Below are positions 6,517-12,928 of a stretch of 14,223 nt of DNA, one piece after another; positions within the stretch are counted from its first letter, which is position 1; every line of letters starts with the position of its first letter. The DNA is taken from assembly GCA_015522935.1 (NCBI GenBank), contig WALH01000071.1, positions 1 through 14,223 of the forward strand, given 5' to 3'. Source of the stretch: DHVE2 group archaeon. GTDB lineage: Archaea; Thermoplasmatota; Thermoplasmata; Thermoplasmatales; Aciduliprofundaceae. The notes beneath the pieces were generated by a model, which saw only the letters and a program-made list of their open reading frames with translations, made no database searches and was not told the DNA's origin. Both the position numbers and the translations under genes were made by a program.

Positions 6517-7842
6517 TCATTTAGATACATTAGCGATTTTAACATTTTCGAATAACACTCCGGGATATATACCTCTTGCTATAGCGTAAATTGGCTTTTG
6601 CTCTCTACTCACCTCTGCTACATTTCTCATAATATTATAAATGTTTCCAGATACCATAAACACTGTGGAACCTTTGATTTCTCCGTCTTCTACATAAAAT
6701 GCAGGATTTGCCACTGCAGCTATGTCTCCCGTATCAGGATTGCTTGAATGTGCTCCTTGGAAGGAGGATATGATGTATCCTTTTTTCATCTCTTGGATTA
6801 TGTCCTCCATAGTCTTCTTCCCAGGTGAGATTACCATATTGTGAAATCCGATTCCAACCGAGCCTGTTCGAAAACTCCTTAGCCCATTGCCCGTGCTTTC
6901 TTTGCTGGCTATATTCCCCCAGTAGGTGTTCCACAGGAATCCCCTGAATACACCTTTCTCGATTATTATATTTCTGTGAGTCGCCACACCCTCGTCATCG
7001 GCTATCAGCGTGTTAATGCTCAATTTGTGAAATGGATTGTCTTCAATGGTTATCTGATCGCTCATCACTTTCTCATTAATTTTATCTGCGAGAATGCTCG
7101 TGCCTTTGACCTTTCGCTCACCACTGAATGCAGGATAAAGTGCGAATTGAAGTATCTCTCCTAAGGCAAATGGCTCTATAAGAATGCTGAACTCCCCGTT
7201 TTCCGCTTTTACAACGTTCTCCGCATTTTTGACTTTTTTAATTGTACTGTCTATAACTTTATCGTAAGCAAGATTTGCGTCCCTGCGTGCATCCATATCG
7301 AATATTGTGGGGGTCACGTTCTCTCCTATTTTCTCGCTGAGAGCCATAATAAAGTATGTCCCTGCATTGTTTTGCGAGACATCAATTCCATGGGAATTGT
7401 GTATCTCGGTCTCTTCCCATACAGAACCCGTTTCTGCACCCACAACTATGGCCTCAGGTTTCTTATCCTTAACCTTCTTGAGAGATAATACCAGAGAATC
7501 AACGAGATAATCCTCCCTTATACTTTTTATCTCCCTGTTCACTTTATTCTTACTGTACTTCTGCTGTTCGGGGAGTGAGTGCCAGTTCTCATCTTTTTCG
7601 TTTTTCAATGCTATTTTATAAGCTTTCTCTACCCCCTCTTTTATACTTTTTTCGTCCGACGAATCAAGAATGTAAGTCCCTATTTTTCCATCTTTTATTC
7701 CCCTTATAATTGATCCTTTTAGATCCCTTGTAGCGGTTGATGAAATCTGATTGAGTTCTGCAACAGCAGAAATTTCCTTCTTCCTGAAAATTTCAATCTC
7801 AATCTCGTCGAAAAATTTCTCGCCGTACTTTATAAGGTTCAT
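6517..7842 (-). CDS. pmbA: PmbA/TldE, non-catalytic partner of the TldD metalloprotease
   Basis: 441 residues, normal for PmbA/TldE. The family forms a heterodimer with TldD; the pair cuts small unfolded peptides and, in bacteria, matures some modified peptides and antitoxins. There is no HExxxH zinc motif, as expected for this partner. The C-terminal half holds family-typical stretches such as GNGLRSFRTGSVGIGFHN and SSFQGAHSSNPDTGDIAAVA. The start ATG overlaps the tldD stop as ATGA, and GGTGGT just upstream can serve as ribosome site, so the two subunits should be made in equal amounts. The stop lies ten bases before hutH. Local substrate unknown; in a peptide-fermenting archaeon, peptide breakdown is a natural guess. 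Confidence 0.88.
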   Translation of the reverse strand: MNLIKYGEKFFDEIEIEIFRKKEISAVAELNQISSTATRDLKGSIIRGIKDGKIGTYILDSSDEKSIKEGVEKAYKIALKNEKDENWHSLPEQQKYSKNKVNREIKSIREDYLVDSLVLSLKKVKDKKPEAIVVGAETGSVWEETEIHNSHGIDVSQNNAGTYFIMALSEKIGENVTPTIFDMDARRDANLAYDKVIDSTIKKVKNAENVVKAENGEFSILIEPFALGEILQFALYPAFSGERKVKGTSILADKINEKVMSDQITIEDNPFHKLSINTLIADDEGVATHRNIIIEKGVFRGFLWNTYWGNIASKESTGNGLRSFRTGSVGIGFHNMVISPGKKTMEDIIQEMKKGYIISSFQGAHSSNPDTGDIAAVANPAFYVEDGEIKGSTVFMVSGNIYNIMRNVAEVSREQKPIYAIARGIYPGVLFENVKIANVSK

Positions 7843-9203
7843 TTTTTACCACCTATGACTATAGATCTGTCAAATCTTATATGCGGCCCTCCAGAACTCA
7901 CAAATGCATTTTGTCCTTTTCCGCATATGCCGTATTCTATTCCAAAATCCTTACCTATTGCAGATATATTTTTGAGAGATTCTATGGCTATTCCACTTAT
8001 GCTCGTATCTTTTATCGGCTCAGCTATTTCACCATTTCTTATCACGTAACCTTCCTGTATGCCAACCTGAAATGCTGAATTCAATTCTGCCTGACCTCCC
8101 CGATAATCCGCAAGATAATATCCAAACTTAATACCTTCCAAAAGTTCTTCAAAACTGTAATCACAAGGCTCAAAAACGGTGTTTCTCATTCTTATAATGG
8201 GTGGATAAGTGTAATTTTCCGCTCTTGCATGTCCATTTGGCTCCATGCACCATCTCTTTGCGTATTCTCTATTGAGCATTATTTCTTTCAGAATTCCGTT
8301 TTTGATAATATGCACATCCCTTACACGGGTCCCCTCATCATCGTATTTTGCGTTTCCAAATCCCTTTTGCACAAATCTATCGCTCATGCTCACATATTCA
8401 GGCGCAATTTTCTTTCCTATAAGCTCTTTGAATGGGGAATTTACAGTCAGATCCGCCTCCGCCAAATGTCCTAATGCCTCGTGGGCTATTATCCCAATAA
8501 CTATGGGCGAAGCTACAATGGGATATTCCCCCCTTTTTGACGATACACCGTTCATCTGATTTCTCAGTTTCTTTATCATCTTCGTAGCCAATTCTTCCAT
8601 GGATATTTTTCCGAAGGCTTCCCAGCCTTCATCCACAAAACCCATTCCATTTCTCACAGCACCTCTTTTATCTCCCTGCAATCCTGTTACCCATAGATAA
8701 TGGAAAATATAGTTAACATCAAATTCTATTCTCATACCCTCGCTTGTCGTAATTATTTTCTTTCCGTGAGCATCTTCATACCTTATCTGGGTTGATTTTA
8801 CTTCATCCGTCTTCTTCAAATTCCTCTCCAATCTTTTCATTCTTTCGATTTTCTCATCAAGCGATACATCCTGCGGCTTGATTTTCATTCTGCTCTTTAC
8901 GTAATCTTCCACTATTTCAATAGGGCTTAACTCTATTTTTTCCCTTATGCCCCTCGACGCTGCTAAAGCCATTCTGTATGCACTTTCTATTCCCTCTTCC
9001 ACCTTATCTGAATTTATTGTTGCAAAACCCCATGCACCGTTTGCCAATACTCGAATTCCATACCCACGCAATCTCTTCTCTGTGAAAGTTGAAAACACAC
9101 CATCTTTTAGTTCCAGATGGTTTTTTGTTATATCTTCATATCTTACCTCCACGTAGCTTGCATTTAAATTCTCCGCTTTTTTTAAGGCCTGATCAACATC
9201 CAT
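7839..9203 (-). CDS. tldD: TldD zinc metalloprotease catalytic subunit
   Basis: 454 residues. The zinc-binding HExxxH motif is HEALGH at 241-246, inside IIAHEALGHLAEADL. Near the C-terminus lies the conserved CGKGQ (C427 onward), followed by GGPHIRF. With PmbA it forms the cytoplasmic TldD/E protease, in which a chain of the substrate runs through a tunnel to the zinc. The start at 9203 has GGAGTGAT upstream, and only five bases part it from the stop of the oxidoreductase gamma subunit. That makes it part of the same message as the ferredoxin oxidoreductase genes. The pairing of protease and 2-oxoacid oxidoreductase suggests joint expression during growth on peptides, though this is inferred from gene order. 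Confidence 0.92.
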   Translation of the reverse strand: MDVDQALKKAENLNASYVEVRYEDITKNHLELKDGVFSTFTEKRLRGYGIRVLANGAWGFATINSDKVEEGIESAYRMALAASRGIREKIELSPIEIVEDYVKSRMKIKPQDVSLDEKIERMKRLERNLKKTDEVKSTQIRYEDAHGKKIITTSEGMRIEFDVNYIFHYLWVTGLQGDKRGAVRNGMGFVDEGWEAFGKISMEELATKMIKKLRNQMNGVSSKRGEYPIVASPIVIGIIAHEALGHLAEADLTVNSPFKELIGKKIAPEYVSMSDRFVQKGFGNAKYDDEGTRVRDVHIIKNGILKEIMLNREYAKRWCMEPNGHARAENYTYPPIIRMRNTVFEPCDYSFEELLEGIKFGYYLADYRGGQAELNSAFQVGIQEGYVIRNGEIAEPIKDTSISGIAIESLKNISAIGKDFGIEYGICGKGQNAFVSSGGPHIRFDRSIVIGGKK

Positions 9204-9208
9204 TTATA

Positions 9209-9745
9209 TCACTCCATGTGCATCGCATGGCTGTAACCCCTATTAAACGCTTTTTCATTCAGATCCCAGAATTTTTTGGGTACCCGATCTCTGATTGCAT
9301 TCATCACAGATTCCTTTTTCAGCATTTTCGTTATACCTGTGAAGAAGCCAAGCATTACGATATTTGCAACTATTGTATTTCCCAGGTTCTCAGCGATCTT
9401 GGTGGCGGGTATGCCGTATACCTTTCTCTTCTCCTCTTCTTCAATCTTCACCATATCACTATCAATTATCAGAACTCCGTTATTTCTCAGTTTATCTATA
9501 TAATCCCTGTACGCACTCTGACTCATAACAACAAGATAATCAGCCTTGGTCACATGGGGGTAATCTATTTTCTCATCAGAGATAATCACCTCGCTTGTAC
9601 TTGCTCCACCTCTCGCCTCTGCGCTGTAATCCTGTGTGAATACACACTCTTTCCCATCGTATATGGCCGCCGCATTGGCAAATATAAAGCCCATGGTTAT
9701 TATTCCCTGCCCACCAAGTCCTCCGAATTTTATTTCAATCCGCAT
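9209..9745 (-). CDS. korC: 2-oxoacid:ferredoxin oxidoreductase, gamma subunit (KorC-like)
   Basis: 178 residues, usual for a stand-alone gamma subunit. The N-terminus has the glycine-rich FGGLGGQGIITMG at 7-19, followed by QDYSAEARGGASTSEVI around 38-54, both hallmarks of the gamma domain, which helps shape the CoA-binding part of the complex. The start overlaps the last 11 bases of the beta gene and has a strong GGAGG eight bases upstream. Four separate subunits in the order delta-alpha-beta-gamma match 2-oxoglutarate:ferredoxin oxidoreductases, but branched-chain 2-oxoacid enzymes have related layouts, so substrate is likely 2-oxoglutarate rather than proven. Confidence 0.88.
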   Translation of the reverse strand: MRIEIKFGGLGGQGIITMGFIFANAAAIYDGKECVFTQDYSAEARGGASTSEVIISDEKIDYPHVTKADYLVVMSQSAYRDYIDKLRNNGVLIIDSDMVKIEEEEKRKVYGIPATKIAENLGNTIVANIVMLGFFTGITKMLKKESVMNAIRDRVPKKFWDLNEKAFNRGYSHAMHME

Positions 9746-10577
9746 TTTTAGCCCTCCTTATAACTTCATCATATCTTTCCTCATATGTGGGTATATCTTT
9801 TGCAACGCGGAATTCTCCCACGACAATCTTTTCGTTGTACTTCAGTTCCATTTCCTCAAATGAAGCATCATTTTTCACAATTGAATTCTTCTCGAAGTAC
9901 TCCATCATTGATAACGGTGTTCGCATGGAATTTCTCCTCCCGTAAACGGTCGGGCATTGAGATATAACTTCTATGAGCCGGAATCCCTTCATTCCAAGAG
10001 CCTTATATATGCTGTTCTGTAACTGATTCACATGGTATGTTGTCCACCTTGCTACATATGGCGCTCCTAAAGAAATTGCAAGATGCGGGATGTTGAATGG
10101 CCTATCAGGATTTCCATATGGTGTGGTTGTTGTGTACGCCCCCGTAGGTGTGGTGGGTCCATGTTGCCCTCCCGTCATGCCGTATGTGAAATTATTAACA
10201 GCAATTACGAGAATACTGTGGTTTCTCCTCGCCGCATTCACGAAGTGATTTCCACCGATCGCAAAGAGATCTCCATCCCCACTGAAAACCACAACGGTCA
10301 GTTCCGGCCGGGCGAATTTAATTCCAATAGCGAATGGTATGGCACGACCATGGGTTGTGTGGAAAGAATCCACGTTAACGTATCCTGCGGCTCTCCCGGT
10401 GCAGCCTATTCCCGAAACAACCACGAGTTTATTTGGATCTATTTTTCTTCTTAGTACCGCTCGCAAAAATGCGTTGAGCGTGATTCCTATCCCGCAGCCG
10501 GGGCACCACACATGGGGCAATCTCTCGGTGCGAAGTAGATCTTCCACTCCGTATCTCAAATCTTCCATCAGAGACAA
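9735..10577 (-). CDS. korB: 2-oxoacid:ferredoxin oxidoreductase, beta (thiamine pyrophosphate) subunit
   Basis: 280 residues from TTG 10577. It binds thiamine pyrophosphate and performs the decarboxylation step. LPHVWCPGCGIG near 20-31 is typical of KorB-type subunits, and the TPP/Mg motif runs from GDGD (100-103) to the Asn pair NN (128-129) in VIAVNNFTYGMTGGQ. Three starts are possible: GTG 10586 sits inside the ribosome site itself, TTG 10577 lies six bases after GGAGGTG (10590-10584), and ATG 10568 lies 15 bases after it. Spacing favours TTG, though ATG 10568 remains plausible and costs three residues. The upstream alpha stop is at 10579, so the genes are coupled. The 3' end overlaps the gamma gene by 11 bases. 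Confidence 0.9.
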   Translation of the reverse strand: MSLMEDLRYGVEDLLRTERLPHVWCPGCGIGITLNAFLRAVLRRKIDPNKLVVVSGIGCTGRAAGYVNVDSFHTTHGRAIPFAIGIKFARPELTVVVFSGDGDLFAIGGNHFVNAARRNHSILVIAVNNFTYGMTGGQHGPTTPTGAYTTTTPYGNPDRPFNIPHLAISLGAPYVARWTTYHVNQLQNSIYKALGMKGFRLIEVISQCPTVYGRRNSMRTPLSMMEYFEKNSIVKNDASFEEMELKYNEKIVVGEFRVAKDIPTYEERYDEVIRRAKNAD

Positions 10578-10578
10578 A

Positions 10579-11697
10579 TTAAACACCTCCTATTTCCTTC
10601 AGTATTTCATTAGGAGTGTGTATCTCTCCCCCCATCTTCGCTATGAGTTTCACATTATTTCCATCCGCGTACTCACGAACCTTATGGTACATCTGTCCAT
10701 AATTCAACTCGGCTACATAGAAGTCGGCAGTGTATTTCTTTATGAATTCGTGGGGAAAAGGCCAGAGAGTTATGAGACGAAGCATACCCACCTTTTTTCC
10801 ATTTTTCCTCGCGCTATTCACAGCGTTTCTGACAGCACGTGATTCCCCTCCGAAGGATACAATTATTTTATCTGCATCCTCAGTTTTGTACTCTTCAACC
10901 TTCCATATTTCCCTCTCATGCTTTATTATCTTCTCGTTGAGTCTTCTTACTAACTTTTCCTGAGCTTTAGGTGTTAGATTGGGATAACCTCTCTCATCAT
11001 GTGTCAATCCCGTAGCATGTATTTTGTGACCTTGGCCTATCAGGGGCATTGGTGGAACGAGATCATCATCAGGCTCGAATGGACGTGAAGGGACTTTATT
11101 CGGTACTTTTCTCCGGATAATTTTTCTCTCTATTTCCTCTTCCGGTGGAACGTAAACCCTTTCGAACATATGTGCTAAGAGTGCATCTATGAGGTACATC
11201 ACTGGCACGCGATACTTTTCCGCCATGTTGAATGCATCCATCATAAGATCAAATGTTTCCTGAATACTGTTGGGGTAAAGAACAATTATCTCGTAACTCC
11301 CGTGGGAACCGTATCTCGCCTGCATAAGATCCCCCTGTCCTATTAGCGTAGGTAATCCTGTGGATGGGTCTCCACGCATGGCGTTAACTACAACAATAGG
11401 TGCCTCCATCATGATTGCAAGACCGATATTCTCATTCATAAGTGAAATTCCGGGGCCAGAGGTGGCGGTCATTGCTCTCTCACCAGTCCATGATGCACCT
11501 ATTATTGCGGCTATGGAACCAATTTCATCCTCCATCTGTATGAATTTTCCGCCAATCTGAGGAAGGCGGAGAGCCATTCTTTCTGCTATCTCACTGCTCG
11601 GTGTGATCGGATACCCTGCATAAAATCTGCAGCCAGCAGCTATTGCGCCTTCTGCGGCGGCTATATCCCCACTCCAGAAGTAATATCCAGATTTCAT
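10579..11697 (-). CDS. korA: 2-oxoacid:ferredoxin oxidoreductase, alpha subunit (KorA-like)
   Basis: 372 residues, the length expected when the gamma domain is a separate protein. The N-terminal pyrimidine-binding fold is marked by FYAGYPITPSSEIAERM at 25-41, the family-typical GYPITPS, and by TSGPGISLMNENIGLA from 79. The C-terminal third (IIVSFGGESRAVRNAV onward) is the transketolase C-like domain. Together with beta it builds the active site that oxidises a 2-oxoacid to its acyl-CoA and passes electrons to ferredoxin. The ATG overlaps the delta subunit stop as ATGA, with GGAGG seven bases upstream. Substrate is probably 2-oxoglutarate, from subunit order and resemblance to KorA; the specificity is not proven by sequence. 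Confidence 0.9.
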   Translation of the reverse strand: MKSGYYFWSGDIAAAEGAIAAGCRFYAGYPITPSSEIAERMALRLPQIGGKFIQMEDEIGSIAAIIGASWTGERAMTATSGPGISLMNENIGLAIMMEAPIVVVNAMRGDPSTGLPTLIGQGDLMQARYGSHGSYEIIVLYPNSIQETFDLMMDAFNMAEKYRVPVMYLIDALLAHMFERVYVPPEEEIERKIIRRKVPNKVPSRPFEPDDDLVPPMPLIGQGHKIHATGLTHDERGYPNLTPKAQEKLVRRLNEKIIKHEREIWKVEEYKTEDADKIIVSFGGESRAVRNAVNSARKNGKKVGMLRLITLWPFPHEFIKKYTADFYVAELNYGQMYHKVREYADGNNVKLIAKMGGEIHTPNEILKEIGGV

Positions 11698-11939
11698 TTT
11701 AATTCCTCCACAAAAATGGCGAAATCAGGACAGTACAGTTCACAAAGGTGACAGGCAATGCATACCTTATTTTCTTCAGGATTCTCGATAAATTTGGGTG
11801 GGTGATAACCCTTGGAGTTCAGTTCGTCAGATACCATGAGAACTTTTGTAGGACAGTAATTTACGCAGTACCAGCATCCCTTGCATCTTTCTATATCTAT
11901 TTTCACATTTCCCTTTTTCTTGAGTTTTTTGTCTGACAT
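11694..11939 (-). CDS. korD: 2-oxoacid:ferredoxin oxidoreductase, delta subunit (2[4Fe-4S] ferredoxin-like)
   Basis: 81 residues. Two clusters are specified: C19, C22, C25, C29 (CKGCWYCVNYCP) and C60, C63, C66, C70 (CIACHLCELYCP), both CxxCxxCxxxCP, so two [4Fe-4S] centres carry electrons from the active site to ferredoxin. A lysine-rich tail (residues 4-9) precedes the ferredoxin fold. It is the first gene of the seven-gene operon. The start at 11939 has GGAGG with eight bases between it and the ATG; this ribosome site is part of a 12-base palindrome. The leader upstream holds a TATA-like element and a long dyad. Confidence 0.92.
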   Translation of the reverse strand: MSDKKLKKKGNVKIDIERCKGCWYCVNYCPTKVLMVSDELNSKGYHPPKFIENPEENKVCIACHLCELYCPDFAIFVEELK

Positions 11940-11946
11940 TTTTCAT

Positions 11947-11958
11947 CCTCCATGGAGG
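11947..11958. repeat. 12-base perfect palindrome covering the korD ribosome binding site
   Basis: CCTCCATGGAGG is self-complementary. On the minus strand its GGAGG half is the Shine-Dalgarno sequence of korD, and the CCTCC half could pair with it in another part of the message or another RNA copy. A loop-less 12-base palindrome cannot fold tightly on itself, so it may simply be chance. Confidence 0.6.
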
Positions 11959-11982
11959 TAGTGAGAGGGAAATTAATGCATG

Positions 11983-12007
11983 TGTAAAAAATGTTACGGT
12001 TTTTACA
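11983..12007. promoter_or_regulatory. 25-base dyad, candidate operator of the kor-tld-hutH operon
   Basis: Perfect 8-base arms TGTAAAAA (11983-11990) and TTTTTACA (12000-12007) flank a spacer in which GT and AC also pair symmetrically, giving TGTAAAAAnnGTnACnn before the second arm. It lies just downstream of the minus-strand TATA candidate, near the expected transcription start of korD, where archaeal repressors often bind. No regulator can be named. Confidence 0.5.
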
Positions 12008-12030
12008 GATATAGGTGGTGATTAAGAAAA

Positions 12031-12043
12031 TTTATAATATAAA
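12031..12043 (-). promoter_or_regulatory. Probable TATA box of the kor-tld-hutH operon
   Basis: On the minus strand this reads TTTATATTATAAA. About 26 bases on would place the transcription start near 12011, giving a leader of roughly 70 bases that includes the dyad and the GGAGG site of korD. The element is almost symmetrical and so could also act in the plus direction, but the SRP RNA has a closer one of its own. Confidence 0.5.
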
Positions 12044-12078
12044 CTCTGAGTAAGGATTCTCATAATCATGTAAAAATC

Positions 12079-12087
12079 TTAAAATAT
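12079..12087 (+). promoter_or_regulatory. Probable TATA box of the SRP RNA gene
   Basis: TTAAAATAT is centred about 22-25 bases before the first paired base of the SRP RNA (12105-12106). This is the proper distance for an archaeal promoter reading rightward. Confidence 0.5.
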
Positions 12088-12104
12088 GGGAAGTGATTAA
12101 GCTC

Positions 12105-12425
12105 TGGGTGCCAGGCTCGGCCGGGGGGTTAGGCGTCCCCTATGACCCGAAATCGTCTACATGCGGGGGCGACAGCCGGAGAAGGTGTAACCAGCCCTGA
12201 CTTTCAAGTCATACAGAGCCTATGAGACTCTGTCCCTCGGGGTCACGGGTGCGTCTCGTGCTTTCGGAGGAAAGTCATGGGGCGCTTTGCCACGGAAACC
12301 CCGCCAGGCCCGGAAGGGAGCAGCGGCACCGTGGACCGATGGCGCTCGAGGGGTAGCGGAGTCGAGCCTCTGTGTGGGCGCTTGGGTCAGGGTCTGGGCA
12401 TCAACTCCGGTGTGCCTGGCACCCG
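12105..12425 (+). ncRNA. ffs: Signal recognition particle RNA (archaeal 7S RNA)
   Basis: About 320 nucleotides, usual for archaeal 7S RNA. The ends pair perfectly: GGGTGCCAGGC (12106-12116) with GCCTGGCACCC (12414-12424). Helix 8 is unmistakable: CAGGCCCGGAAGGGAGCAGC (12305-12324) with its GGAA tetraloop at 12312-12315 and the asymmetric-loop bases that bind SRP54. Helix 6 is CTTTC-GGAG-GAAAG (12261-12274), whose GGAG tetraloop binds SRP19. A TGTAA sequence at 12186-12190 fits the U-turn motif of the Alu domain. The RNA scaffolds the particle that takes nascent membrane and secreted proteins to the translocon. The GC content is far above the flanks, as expected for a structured RNA of a thermophile. 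The exact ends are set from pairing and may be off by a few bases. Confidence 0.95.
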
Positions 12426-12427
12426 AT

Positions 12428-12859
12428 TCATACGAAAAGAAGGTAATAATCGTCCCTTTTTTCAACCGTTATTTTGCAATCTGCATTTTCTAAATCCACT
12501 GCGATATCAATGTTAGAAATGACATTCTCCCCAATTTTTATTTCCACATTTTTTTTATTTGATCTTATGGCGAAATTTTGACAGTTTTTCCCTCTGAGCA
12601 TGTTTACAATCTTTTTTACGAGTGCTTCGTATTCATTCATATTAAAAATTTCAACTCTACTGCAGGAAACCACATTTTTAATCTGATGTACCCATTCACA
12701 CGGATTATGATCTGAGAATATAATTATCCTCCCAGATAGATATTCGATTATACATTCCCATTTTCTTTGAATGCACCTTCCCATGGCCTCTCTTTTGAAA
12801 TTTCGAAAGTAGGATTCAATATTCTTTGGAATCTTAGCTGTGATGAGGTAGGAGTTCAT
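12428..12859 (-). CDS. Stand-alone THUMP-domain RNA-binding protein (probable)
   Basis: 143 residues from ATG 12859 (an in-frame ATG at 12874 adds five). The C-terminal half reads like a THUMP domain: FAIRSNKKNVEIKIGENV, then VDLENADCKITVEKRDDYYLL, matching the family pattern of an F-x-x-R strand and a later V-D-L-x-N-x-D strand. The N-terminal half (about 1-70) resembles the ferredoxin-like domain that precedes THUMP. No methyltransferase, sulfurtransferase or deaminase domain follows, as in archaeal COG1818/Tan1-like proteins, where the Tan1 relative in yeast helps acetylate tRNA cytidine. tRNA binding is inferred. The gene ends three bases past the SRP RNA, facing it, and shares a 69-base promoter region with ftsZ. 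Confidence 0.6.
   Translation of the reverse strand: MNSYLITAKIPKNIESYFRNFKREAMGRCIQRKWECIIEYLSGRIIIFSDHNPCEWVHQIKNVVSCSRVEIFNMNEYEALVKKIVNMLRGKNCQNFAIRSNKKNVEIKIGENVISNIDIAVDLENADCKITVEKRDDYYLLFV
12457..12462 (+). terminator. Possible T-run terminator for the SRP RNA
   Basis: TTTTTT preceded by CGTCCC lies about 32 bases after the last paired base of the SRP RNA. Archaeal RNA polymerase can stop at such T-runs. It lies within the coding region of the convergent THUMP gene, where it encodes lysine codons on the other strand, so it may be chance. Confidence 0.3.
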
Positions 12860-12928
12860 AGTGCCACATTGCATAAGGGCATAAAAGTTTTTATATCTAA
12901 AAACACATACACACTCAGGGTGATCAGG
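12860..12928. promoter_or_regulatory. Bidirectional promoter between the THUMP gene and ftsZ
   Basis: Only 69 bases separate the two starts. One A/T element at 12887-12895 reads TTTTTATA toward ftsZ and TATAAAAAC toward the THUMP gene. Predicted transcription starts are about 12918 and 12865, leaving leaders of roughly 11 and 6 bases. The ftsZ leader holds a clear ribosome site, GGTGATC at 12919-12925; the THUMP gene has none. Use of a single TATA box in both directions would tie the two genes' expression together. Confidence 0.5.

Noticed and set aside
9089..9751. 220-codon open frame on the plus strand.
   Set aside because: It runs antisense across korC and the start of tldD, both clear by motif and ribosome sites; its translation resembles no family.
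10083..10842. Two plus-strand open frames (123 and 167 codons) over korB and korA.
   Set aside because: Antisense shadows of the oxidoreductase genes with no promoter or ribosome site.
12220..12516. Open frames on both strands across the SRP RNA, 60-80 codons long.
   Set aside because: They lie in the GC-rich structured RNA, have odd low-complexity translations rich in Arg, Pro and Gly, and no ribosome sites; the RNA explains the sequence.
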